DNA of 64,000 nucleotides from Geothrix campi (lineage in GTDB: Bacteria > Acidobacteriota > Holophagae > Holophagales > Holophagaceae): NCBI RefSeq assembly GCF_024609265.1, contig NZ_JANHMP010000001.1, forward strand, positions 372,001-436,000. Reading direction: 5' to 3'. How positions within the stretch are numbered: position 1 is the stretch's first letter; each line of letters starts with the position of its first letter. Positions 38,932 through 46,896 of the stretch are shown piece by piece. The position numbers and the translations under genes are program-made. Under the pieces are notes generated by a model. It made no database searches. It was not told where the DNA came from and saw nothing but the letters and a program-made list of their open reading frames with translations.

Positions 38932-40464
38932 TTACTTCACTTCCAGCTTCCGCGCTTCCAGCAGGTGCCCCAGGGCCTTCTCGAGGGCCGTGACGGCCTT
39001 GGCGTAGGTGATCTGGGACTGGAGTTCGCTGCTCTTGGCGGTGTCCAGATCGTTCTGCTTGGAGAGCACCAGGAAGTTGGTGCTCATGCCGTTTTCGAAT
39101 TTCTTCTGCTCGGCCTCGAGATCCTTTTCCCGGAAGATCCGGGTCTTCTCGGCGGCGGCCACGCCCTTGGCGGAGGCATCCAGGTTGCGGAAGGCCTGCC
39201 GGACCTCCAGCGTGATGCCCAGTTCGAGGTCGCGGAGGGTCCACTCGCTCTGGCGGCGGTTGGCGCGGGCCTGGGCCTGACCGCCCCGGGCGGCCCGGTT
39301 CTGGATGGGCATGGAGAACTGGAGGCCCACGACATAGCCGGGATAGGCTCCCTTGCTGAGGTCCTTGTTGACCGCGGATAGCCCCTCGGAGGGGATCTGG
39401 GAAGCGGCATTGCCGTTGTAGGTGGCGAAGGCGTCCAGCTGGGGCAGGGTGCGGTTGTTGGCCGCGGTTTCGAGGGCCTGCTTGGATTCCAGGTCGAGCC
39501 GGGCGGTCTTCAGCTCGATGCGGTTGGCCAGTGCCTGCTTCTCGGCGGTGGCCTCATTCAGCTCCAGGGGCTTGATGCTGGGCGAATCGGCCGGTTCCAT
39601 TCCCGCGGGCCGCTCAGAGGATGGATAGAGGGCGCGGATGAGGGCATCCTTCGCGTTCAGCAGCTGAGCGTCGGCGGCGATGATGTCCTGCTCGCGCTGG
39701 GCCACCGAGGCTTCGGAGGAAGTCACCTCGATGGGGGCCAGGGTGCCCACCTGGACGCGGATCTGGTTCTCCTTGAGCTGCTTCTGGGCCAGGGCCAGGG
39801 CCTGCTGCTTGTTCTCGAGGTTCCGCTGGGCGTAGACCACGTCCCAGTAGAGCGATTCCGTGCTGGCCACCAGGTCGATGATGGCCTTCTGGAAGGTGAG
39901 GTCCGCGGCCTGGGCACTCTTGCGGGCCACGATCAGGCGGCTCTCGGTGGCATCCCGGCCGAAGCCCTTCAGCAGGCTCTGGGTGTAGGTCGCCGAGAAG
40001 CTGCCGTCGTAGGGGTTGGTGGTAAAGGGCGTCTCGGGCCCGCCGTTAACCGAACCTTTGGTGAAGCGGTAGGTGGGCGCGTAGTTAAGGCTCAGGTTGC
40101 CGCCCCAGCCGAATGCCTTGGTGGTGCCCAGAGTGAAGTTCCGGGCGAAGCTGGTCGTATCGGAGGAGGTGAAGGGGCCACCGGGGAAGTTCTGGGAGCG
40201 GCTGGCGTCCTCGCTCTTGCCGATGCTCAGGCTGCTGGTGAGGTTCCAGTCGAAGGCGCCCTGTTCGATCGTCAGGCCGGCTCGCGTGAAGTCGCGGGTC
40301 TCGACGGCGATCTGCACCTGCAGGTTGTTCTTCAGGGAAGTCTCGATGGCGTCCTGGAGGGTCAGCCGCGTGACGGCGGGCTTGGCCCCGTCAGCCTTGG
40401 GAGCCTCCTGGCCGACCAGGGAGAAGGCCACAAGCAGGGCCGGGAGGATCGGGGGACGCATCAT
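38932..40464 (-). CDS. TolC-family outer membrane protein
   Basis: A 510-residue outer membrane channel with two OEP repeats (about 35-270 and 275-495), signal peptide about 1-20 (MMRPPILPALLVAFSLVGQE), and long coiled-coil segments such as QDIIAADAQLLNAKDALIRA and QRNLENKQQALALAQKQLKE. It would serve as the outer-membrane exit of an RND or ABC exporter; no inner-membrane partner is encoded next to it. Start: ATG at 40464, with AAGGAG five bases upstream; a further 40 codons are open but unlikely. It is downstream of the acyl-CoA dehydrogenase gene with a 150-base gap. Confidence 0.9.
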   Translation of the reverse strand: MMRPPILPALLVAFSLVGQEAPKADGAKPAVTRLTLQDAIETSLKNNLQVQIAVETRDFTRAGLTIEQGAFDWNLTSSLSIGKSEDASRSQNFPGGPFTSSDTTSFARNFTLGTTKAFGWGGNLSLNYAPTYRFTKGSVNGGPETPFTTNPYDGSFSATYTQSLLKGFGRDATESRLIVARKSAQAADLTFQKAIIDLVASTESLYWDVVYAQRNLENKQQALALAQKQLKENQIRVQVGTLAPIEVTSSEASVAQREQDIIAADAQLLNAKDALIRALYPSSERPAGMEPADSPSIKPLELNEATAEKQALANRIELKTARLDLESKQALETAANNRTLPQLDAFATYNGNAASQIPSEGLSAVNKDLSKGAYPGYVVGLQFSMPIQNRAARGGQAQARANRRQSEWTLRDLELGITLEVRQAFRNLDASAKGVAAAEKTRIFREKDLEAEQKKFENGMSTNFLVLSKQNDLDTAKSSELQSQITYAKAVTALEKALGHLLEARKLEVK

Positions 40465-40614
40465 CACCACTCCTTGGATAATCAAAAAGAGCCGCCACAG
40501 GGACAAGTTGCCTACGGACAGGCCCGGGAGCCGGTTTAGAGGGCCCCACAGAAGCAGCATGCCTCCCTCGCATGATGAGGGCAAGAGGTATTCACCACGT
40601 GTTGAAAATAGGGT

Positions 40615-41754
40615 CTATTTCAAGAGTTCCCGGGCGATGACCATGCGCTGGATCTCGCTGGTTCCCTCGTAGATGGTGGTCACGCGCACATCCCGGTAGA
40701 GCCGCTCGACGGTGTATTCGCGGGAATAGCCATAGCCGCCATGGATTTGCACGGCGCGGTCGCAGATCCACACGGCGCTTTCGGTGGTGAACAGTTTCGC
40801 GGTGGCGGCTTCCACGGTGCAGCTCCTTCCGGCCCCCTTCAGGGCAGCAGCGCGGTAGACCAGCAGGCGGGCGGCCTGGAGCCGGGCTTCCATCTCGGCC
40901 AGATAGGTCTGGATCATCTGGTGCTCGCCGATGGGCTTGCCGAAGGAGATGCGGGCTTTGGCGTAGGCCACGCTTTCGTCCATGGCCCGCTGGGCGATGC
41001 CCAGGGCCTGGGCCGCGATGCCGACGCGTCCGCCGTCGAGGCCGCCGAACGCCACCTTCAGGCCATCCCCGGGCTTGCCGAGCAGGGCGTCCTCGGGCAC
41101 GAAGGCGTCCTCCAGGGCCACCATCACGGTCTTGCTGGAACGCAGGCCCATCTTCTCTTCGGGCCGGCCCATGATCACGCCGGGCTGGTTCGCGTCGAGG
41201 ATGAACGCGCTGATGCCCCGCTTGCCCTTGTCGGGATCCGTGCGGGCCATGGTGACGAAGTAGCGGGCCACGCCGCCGTTGGTGATCCAGGCCTTGGCGC
41301 CGTTCAGGTGCCACCCACCCTCCACCCTGGTGGCGCGGGTCTTGAGCGCAGAGGCATCGGACCCGGCATCGGGTTCCGTGAGCATGAAGCCGCCCAGCAC
41401 CTCGCCGTTGGCCAGGGGCTTCAGGTAGGTCTGTTTCTGGGCCTCGGTGCCGAACGCCAGGATGGGAGCGCAGGCCACCGAATTGTTCACGCTCATGGCC
41501 ACGGCCACCGAGGCGTCCGCATAGGCCACCTGTTCGAGCGCCAGGATGTAGCTCATGAAATCCACGCCCGCGCCGCCGTAGGCTTCCGGCACCGTCATGC
41601 CCAGGAAGCCCATCTCGCCCAGCTGCTGGAAGATGTCCTTGGGGAACTCCCCGCTGGCGTCGCGGGCCGCGGCCCCGGGGGCGATCTCCGATAGGGCGAA
41701 GTCCCGGGCGGCGTCACGGACGGCGGTCTGATCTTCGGTGAACTTGGGAAACAT
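40615..41754 (-). CDS. acyl-CoA dehydrogenase (short-chain/butyryl type)
   Basis: A 379-residue FAD-dependent acyl-CoA dehydrogenase. Characteristic segments are MTEPDAGSDASALKTRA (here GGFMLTEPDAGSDA), GGVARYFVTMARTD, the FAD region QIHGGYGYSREYTVERLYRD and the catalytic glutamate in TTIYEGTSEIQRMVIAR. It oxidises acyl-CoA to enoyl-CoA, passing electrons to ETF (not encoded here). Start: ATG at 41754 (MFPKFTEDQ) with CTGGAG upstream; the open frame goes on to 41835 without similarity. The 199-base gap upstream, towards the LipB-Nudix gene, holds GC-rich inverted repeats (for example 41860-41876) that could end that gene. Confidence 0.93.
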   Translation of the reverse strand: MFPKFTEDQTAVRDAARDFALSEIAPGAAARDASGEFPKDIFQQLGEMGFLGMTVPEAYGGAGVDFMSYILALEQVAYADASVAVAMSVNNSVACAPILAFGTEAQKQTYLKPLANGEVLGGFMLTEPDAGSDASALKTRATRVEGGWHLNGAKAWITNGGVARYFVTMARTDPDKGKRGISAFILDANQPGVIMGRPEEKMGLRSSKTVMVALEDAFVPEDALLGKPGDGLKVAFGGLDGGRVGIAAQALGIAQRAMDESVAYAKARISFGKPIGEHQMIQTYLAEMEARLQAARLLVYRAAALKGAGRSCTVEAATAKLFTTESAVWICDRAVQIHGGYGYSREYTVERLYRDVRVTTIYEGTSEIQRMVIARELLK

Positions 41755-41859
41755 GGGCACTCCAGGGAACGGTTCCAGGTTAACAACCTGGCCGGGGGCC
41801 CTCCGGAACCCGGAGCGTCGCGTGTCGCGGATCACAGACCACGCACTGGCCGAAGCCCC

Positions 41860-41876
41860 GCCCCCGAGCCGGGGGC
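41860..41876 (-). terminator. possible hairpin after the LipB-Nudix gene
   Basis: GCCCCC-GAGCC-GGGGGC, in a GC-rich 200-base gap with further short inverted repeats (GCTCCC...GGGAGC). No T-run, so only a weak terminator candidate. Confidence 0.35.
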
Positions 41877-41953
41877 TCCCAGGTCTGCGGGAGCAGGCGC
41901 CGTTGGGAGCCCGGGAGGGGGCTGGCTGTGGCCTCGAGGCCCGGGCCCGAAGG

Positions 41954-43084
41954 TCAGCCGTACGCCAGCCATGCCTTCAGGAGCTTGAGGGCCGCTTTGG
42001 ATCCCTCCCACTTCATCAGGGCATGGGCCTCATCGAGGCCACACCACTTGAATTCGCTGTGCTCCAAAGGTTCCAGGCGGACCTGGGCCTCTCCCGGGAC
42101 TTCCATGGAGAAACAGGTCTCGGTGTTGAAGCGGGGCTCCGCATCGGGGAAGTGGACGATGGCGGGATCCACCCAGAAGCTGTGGGAGAGGCCCAGAGGC
42201 CGCAGCGTGCCCGTGAGGCCAGTCTCCTCCATGAGCTCGCGGTGGGCGGTCTGCTCGGGGGCTTCTCCAGGTTCCATCATGCCGGTGACGCTCTGCCACC
42301 AGAGGCCGTGTGCGGGGACGCGCAGCATCATGAGGATCTCCGGGCCGTTCGCGCCGCGGCGCCAGGTCATGGCCGACACGCTGCGGCTGGGCTGCCGGGT
42401 TGGTTGGAGATCCAGGGCCAGACAGGTTGTGAGATGGCCCTGAAGGTGATCTGCCGCCACCTCCCAGGTGGGCGCGCCTTCCGCCAGCAGCGAGTGGAGG
42501 CTGCACACCCCCTTGTCCGTGAAGCCGCAGGGCGTGATCCAGCGGAAGTGATCGAGGTTGGGGTGCACGTTGAAGGCGATGCCGTGGGTGGTGATCCAGC
42601 GGCTGAGGTGGAGGCCGATGGCGCCCAGTTTCTCAAGGCCTCTCGGCGTTTCCACCCAGATGCCCGGCGCGCCCTTGAGACGGTCGGCCACCACGCCGAA
42701 ATCCGCGGCGGTGCGGATCATGGCCTCCTCGAGCCCCCGCACCAGACGGCCCACGTCCTCCCGGCCGCCCCGCAAGTTGCAGATGGGATAGGCGACGATC
42801 TGGCCGGGGCCGTGGTAGGTGACTTCGCCCCCGCGGTCCGTGCGATGGACGTTCACCCCCTGCGCCGCCAGGAAGTCGTCGCTCATGTGGATGTCGGCAG
42901 GCGTGGCGTTGCGACCCAGGGTGAAGACCGGGTCGTGCTCAAGGATTACCAGCTGATCGGGAATCCCTTCGCCGCCGACATAGGCCGCCAGGGCTTTCTG
43001 CAGACGAAGTCCGGCGGGGTAGAACACGCGCCCGAAGCGGCGGAGCTGGGCGGGGCGGGGAGTGGAGAAGCCGGCTTCGGACAT
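41954..43084 (-). CDS. lipB: octanoyltransferase LipB fused to a NudB-like Nudix hydrolase
   Basis: A 376-residue two-domain protein. Residues about 14-225 are LipB, which moves octanoate from acyl carrier protein to lipoyl domains: RGGEVTYHGPGQIVAYP, the catalytic lysine K152 (LEKLGAIGLHL) and cysteine C186 (ITPCGF) are present. Residues about 235-375 are a Nudix hydrolase with a perfect Nudix box at 268-290 (GMMEPGE...HRELMEETGL). The surroundings WWQSVTG, NTETCF and EHSEFKW resemble NudB, the dihydroneopterin-triphosphate diphosphatase of folate synthesis. The reading frame through the junction is continuous. Start: ATG at 43084; the open frame further upstream is opposite the kinase gene and not real. 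It is divergent from that kinase gene by 57 bases. Confidence 0.9.
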   Translation of the reverse strand: MSEAGFSTPRPAQLRRFGRVFYPAGLRLQKALAAYVGGEGIPDQLVILEHDPVFTLGRNATPADIHMSDDFLAAQGVNVHRTDRGGEVTYHGPGQIVAYPICNLRGGREDVGRLVRGLEEAMIRTAADFGVVADRLKGAPGIWVETPRGLEKLGAIGLHLSRWITTHGIAFNVHPNLDHFRWITPCGFTDKGVCSLHSLLAEGAPTWEVAADHLQGHLTTCLALDLQPTRQPSRSVSAMTWRRGANGPEILMMLRVPAHGLWWQSVTGMMEPGEAPEQTAHRELMEETGLTGTLRPLGLSHSFWVDPAIVHFPDAEPRFNTETCFSMEVPGEAQVRLEPLEHSEFKWCGLDEAHALMKWEGSKAALKLLKAWLAYG

Positions 43085-43141
43085 GCCTCGAGTGTAGCCG
43101 GGGCGACGGTCCGCTCCGGCTCTGGCATGATCGGAGGAAGG

Positions 43142-44593
43142 ATGAGTCTGGATCCTTCCACGATCGGCCGCTTCAAGGTCCTGGGTACCCTCGGCTCCGG
43201 CGCGATGGGTACGGTGTATCTGGCCGAGGATCCCCTGCTCAAGCGGGCCCTGGCCATCAAGGTGGTCCGTGAGGGCACCGGCGACGCCGAGGTGCTGCTC
43301 CGCTTCAAGCGCGAGGCCGAGATCTCGGCCCGGCTGAACCATCCCAACGCCATCACGGTCTTCGATGTGGGCGAAGCGCCGGATCTGGGGCCCTACCTCG
43401 TCATGGAGTATGTGGACGGGGAATCCCTGTCGGACCGGATCCGGCGGGGCCCGCTGAACCCGGATGAGGTCGCGGGCCTGCTGATCCAGGCCGCCGATGC
43501 CCTGACGGCGGTCCACGGGTTGGGGATCCTCCATCGGGACATCAAGCCCGACAACTTCATGGTGGCGAAGGACGGCCGTCTGAAGCTCATGGACTTCGGC
43601 ATCGCCCGGGGTGACCAGGGCCGCCTGACCACGAGCTCGGCCTTCCTTGGGACTCCGGCCTATGCGGCGCCTGAGGTGTTGAACGGCGTCCGGGCCACGC
43701 CCGCCTCCGACCAGTGGGCCCTGGTGCTCACGGCCTTCGAAATGCTGACGGGGACGCTGCCGTTCGCGGCGGACAGCGTGGGCGCCACGCTTTACCGCAT
43801 CGTGCACGAGGCCCCGGTCTGGCCGCCGGATTTCGCACCGGCCCTGGCTGCGGTTTTCGGGAAGGCCCTGGACAAGGACCCGGGAAAGCGATTCCCGGAT
43901 CTGACGGCCTTCCTCCGGGCCCTGATCGAGGCCCTTCCCCTGGGGCCGGAGCGCCGGGTGGCCCATGTCGCCCAGCTCGACTCCACGGCCCCGGTGAAGG
44001 CCACGGGAACCCTGAGGATCGAGCGTGCGATCGCCGAGTCCTCTCCCCGGACCCGCTGGCTCTGGGGCGGCGCGGCCCTCATCACGGCTCTGGGACTCGG
44101 ATTCCTCGCCCTGCGGCCCGAACCCAGCCGGGTGCTATCCATCGAATCGAGGCCCGGTGGCGCGGAGGTGTTCCTGGATGGAACCTCCCTGGGGCGGACG
44201 CCGCTGCGGCAGGTCGTGGTGAAGGGCAAGGCGGATCTGCTCCGCCTGGAAAAGCCGGACTATCTGCCCCTCGCCTATCACCTGAAGGCGGAGGACAAGG
44301 ATCTGGCCCTCCGGCTCCAGCCCGCGCCGTTCCAGGTGCAGGTGGCCAGCGAGCCGGCGGGTGCCGAGATCTTCCTGGACGGCGAGTCCAAGGGGAAGAC
44401 ACCTGCAGCCATCGAGGTTCCCGGTGAAGGCAGCCACCAGCTGCGGCTCGACCTGGAGGGGTACCAGTCCTGGACGGCCATGCCGGAGCGTCACAAGGCT
44501 CTGCCAGACCCCATCCGCCTGCAGAAATACCACGGCAAGAAGGGGCCGGGCGGGGGGAAGATCAAGAAGTTCTTCAAGGGGATCTTCCAGTAG
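43142..44593 (+). CDS. membrane Ser/Thr protein kinase with two PEGA domains
   Basis: A 483-residue kinase. The catalytic domain (about 10-265) has the glycine loop LGSGAMGTVY, K40, HRDIKPDN (131-138), DFG (151-153) and APE (176-178). One transmembrane helix (about 306-323) separates it from two PEGA repeats (about 332-392 and 397-460: SRPGGAEVFLDGTSLGRTPL and SEPAGAEIFLDGESKGKTP). The C-terminus is strongly basic, GKKGPGGGKIKKFFKGIFQ. The kinase should be cytoplasmic and the PEGA part periplasmic, where it may sense surface ligands. Start: ATG at 43142 after GGAGGAAGG; an in-frame ATG at 43127 is possible. The longer open frame upstream is a shadow of lipB. Confidence 0.9.
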   Translation: MSLDPSTIGRFKVLGTLGSGAMGTVYLAEDPLLKRALAIKVVREGTGDAEVLLRFKREAEISARLNHPNAITVFDVGEAPDLGPYLVMEYVDGESLSDRIRRGPLNPDEVAGLLIQAADALTAVHGLGILHRDIKPDNFMVAKDGRLKLMDFGIARGDQGRLTTSSAFLGTPAYAAPEVLNGVRATPASDQWALVLTAFEMLTGTLPFAADSVGATLYRIVHEAPVWPPDFAPALAAVFGKALDKDPGKRFPDLTAFLRALIEALPLGPERRVAHVAQLDSTAPVKATGTLRIERAIAESSPRTRWLWGGAALITALGLGFLALRPEPSRVLSIESRPGGAEVFLDGTSLGRTPLRQVVVKGKADLLRLEKPDYLPLAYHLKAEDKDLALRLQPAPFQVQVASEPAGAEIFLDGESKGKTPAAIEVPGEGSHQLRLDLEGYQSWTAMPERHKALPDPIRLQKYHGKKGPGGGKIKKFFKGIFQ

Positions 44594-44656
44594 GAATTGC
44601 AGCTATGGCCATGCCTGGGGCCGAGCGCTGACCGCCGCTTCCGCCATGATGGAGTC

Positions 44657-45886
44657 ATGGCGAAGGTGATTGTGGTGGGTGGGGGTGCGGCGGGGCTGGT
44701 GGCGGCCTGGCGGGCAGCCTCGCTGGGGCACGCGGTCAGCCTGCTGGAGGCGAACGGCCGCCTGGGCGTGAAGCTCCGCATCAGCGGCGGCGGCAAGTGC
44801 AACATCACTCACGACGGGCCTCCGAAGGCTCTCATGACGGCCTTTCCCATGGACCAGGCGCGCTTCCTCAGGCCCTCGCTGCACGCCTTCGACAACCGGG
44901 CCGTGCTGGACCTGCTGCACCGGGAGGGCGTGGAGACCTACACCCGCGACAATGGCCGCGTGTTTCCCCTGGATCGCCCCGGCAGCGCGGCGGCGGTGGT
45001 GGCTGCCTTCGAGACCCTGGCGCACCGGGCGGGTGTGGACGTACGAACAGGCGCCCGCGCGACGGCGCTGGAGGGCAGGGTCCCCCGCCTGGCCGCGCTG
45101 CGGGTGGGTGAGGAACGGTTCACCGCCGATGTCTTCATCCTCGCCACGGGGGGAGCCAGCTATCCGGAGACGGGCACCCGGGGCGAGGTGCTGGGCTGGT
45201 TGAAGCAGCTGGGTGTGCCTGTGAAGGCCTGGTTTCCGGCCCTGGCCCCGATCCCCATGACGCGACCCCGCCCCACCTGGGAGGGCGTGGCGCTGCGCGG
45301 CGGCGAGCTGCGTCTGAGCGCGGGAATCGCTGGCCGTCGCCTTGGGGTTTTCGCGGGGGACATCGTCTTCACGAAGACCGGGGTGAGCGGCCCCGCCGCC
45401 TTGGAACTGAGCCAGGCCGCGGAGCGGGCCCGCCGCGATGGGGCGGCATGGCTGGCATATGCCGCCACCCTGGAGCCGCCGGAAACCGTGGACACTTCGA
45501 TCCAGTCGGAAGCCCGGGGCAATCCCCGCCTGCTGGCGGCCACCTGGTTGCAGCGGCACCTGCCGGAACGATTGGTGGATCCGCTGCTGGAGGAGGCCGG
45601 GATCGGCCGCGCGCTGATGCTGAAGGATCTCTCGAAGGCCGCCCGCAAGACGCTGGTGGGCCTGGCCACGGCCCTGCCCCTGGGCGAGCCCCAACCGGTG
45701 CCCCTGGCCCGGGGCGAGGTGGCGGCCGGTGGCGTGGAACTGGCGGCCGTGGATCCCCGCACCATGGCCCTGCGCGGCTGGGAGAACCTGCGTATCTGCG
45801 GCGAGCTGCTGGATATCGATGGTCCCGTGGGCGGCTACAACCTCCAGGCGGCCTTCAGTACCGGCTACGTGGCCGGTTCCGTCTAG
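44657..45886 (+). CDS. BaiN/YhiN-type NAD(P)/FAD-dependent oxidoreductase
   Basis: A 409-residue flavoprotein of the HI0933 family. The FAD start is VIVVGGGAAGLVAAWRAASLG, followed by the family marker LRISGGGKCNITH; a second nucleotide-binding segment is VFILATGGASYPETGTRGEV, and the C-terminus ends with GYNLQAAFSTGYVAG. BaiN reduces bile-acid intermediates in clostridia; most relatives have no known substrate. Start: ATG at 44657, as the 20 codons before it are not conserved. The stop codon shares the CTAG sequence with the stop of the GAPDH paralogue gene on the other strand. Confidence 0.9.
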   Translation: MAKVIVVGGGAAGLVAAWRAASLGHAVSLLEANGRLGVKLRISGGGKCNITHDGPPKALMTAFPMDQARFLRPSLHAFDNRAVLDLLHREGVETYTRDNGRVFPLDRPGSAAAVVAAFETLAHRAGVDVRTGARATALEGRVPRLAALRVGEERFTADVFILATGGASYPETGTRGEVLGWLKQLGVPVKAWFPALAPIPMTRPRPTWEGVALRGGELRLSAGIAGRRLGVFAGDIVFTKTGVSGPAALELSQAAERARRDGAAWLAYAATLEPPETVDTSIQSEARGNPRLLAATWLQRHLPERLVDPLLEEAGIGRALMLKDLSKAARKTLVGLATALPLGEPQPVPLARGEVAAGGVELAAVDPRTMALRGWENLRICGELLDIDGPVGGYNLQAAFSTGYVAGSV

Positions 45887-46893
45887 ATTCGTCCCGCCAG
45901 ATCCACCACCAGTTCGCAGAGCCGCGCGGCATATCCCGTCTCGTTGTCGTGCCAGCCGAAAACCTTCACGAAGCGCGGGCCGAGCATCATGGTCAGGTCC
46001 AGGTCCATCAAAACGCTCTCGGCGCGCCCCGTAATGTCGCTGCTGACCACGTGCGGATCCGCCAGACCGACGAGGTTCCTCCAGGACCCGGCGGCGGCAG
46101 CCTCGTAGGCGGCCTTCACGGTGGCGACCTCGGCATCGCGGCGGAGGGTGGCCACTACATCCACCAGATTGACGTTGAGGGTGGGCACGCGGAGAGCCAC
46201 GCCATCGAAGGCGGCGGGCAGGTCCGGCATGGCGCGGTGCAGGGCCCCGAAGGCGCTCGAGGTGGTCGGGATGATGCTCTTGAAGGCGGCCCGGGCCCGG
46301 CGCAGATCCTTGTGGGGAAGATCCAGCAGGCGCTGGTCGTTGGTGACCACATGCACGGTGCTCATGCCCGCATGTTCCAGGCCGAAGGCCTCATCCAGGA
46401 TCTTCAGCATGGGCGCGGTGGCATGGGCAGTGCAGCTGGCGTTGGAGATCACGCGATGCTGTTGGGGATCGAGCCCGGCGCCGTTCACCGGGGCGATGAC
46501 GGTGAAATCCGCATCGGGGCTGGGAGCGCTGATCAGCACATGGGAGACGGCGGCCTTGAGGTGCCTGGCCGCATCCGCTCGCCGGGTGAAGCGTCCGCTG
46601 GCCTCGACCACCAGCCGCGTGGGAGCTGGGAAATGGATCTCCGCCGGATCGGTGGCATGGAAGAGGGGCACGCGATGGTCCCCCAGGAGCAGGAAGTCCT
46701 GCCCCCCTTCGGTGAATCCTTCGATCGGTTTATCCGAGGGACCATGGACGGAGTCGTACCGGAGCAGATGCACCAGCTGGTCCAGGGGAGCCGGATCGTT
46801 CACGGCGCCGAGAAGCCCGGGTCTTGAGGCTGCGAGTCGACGTACCAGCAGTCGGCCGATGCGGCCGAGGCCGTTCAGGGCGATAACCGACAT
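45883..46893 (-). CDS. divergent glyceraldehyde-3-phosphate dehydrogenase paralogue
   Basis: A 336-residue GAPDH-fold protein with the NAD motif ALNGLGRIGRLLVRRL. The catalytic cysteine C154 (ISNASC) and histidine H181 (STVHVVTNDQRLLDLP) are kept. However, the usual TTNC after the cysteine is TAHA, and the phosphate-binding STGAAKA is TSSAFGA; the late R in LRVPTLNVN is kept. Catalysis may be altered or directed at another aldehyde phosphate (for example erythrose-4-phosphate), or the protein may be a moonlighting form. It starts 3 bases after the canonical gap gene, so both are made from one mRNA. Confidence 0.88.
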   Translation of the reverse strand: MSVIALNGLGRIGRLLVRRLAASRPGLLGAVNDPAPLDQLVHLLRYDSVHGPSDKPIEGFTEGGQDFLLLGDHRVPLFHATDPAEIHFPAPTRLVVEASGRFTRRADAARHLKAAVSHVLISAPSPDADFTVIAPVNGAGLDPQQHRVISNASCTAHATAPMLKILDEAFGLEHAGMSTVHVVTNDQRLLDLPHKDLRRARAAFKSIIPTTSSAFGALHRAMPDLPAAFDGVALRVPTLNVNLVDVVATLRRDAEVATVKAAYEAAAAGSWRNLVGLADPHVVSSDITGRAESVLMDLDLTMMLGPRFVKVFGWHDNETGYAARLCELVVDLAGRI

Positions 46894-46896
46894 CAG

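Noticed and set aside
41738-43141. An upstream extension of the PEGA kinase frame by 468 codons
   Set aside because: It lies opposite the LipB-Nudix gene, and the kinase domain with its own ribosome site begins at 43142.
43085-43966. An upstream extension of the LipB-Nudix frame
   Set aside because: It runs opposite the kinase domain and has no LipB-like content; homologous sequence begins at 43084.
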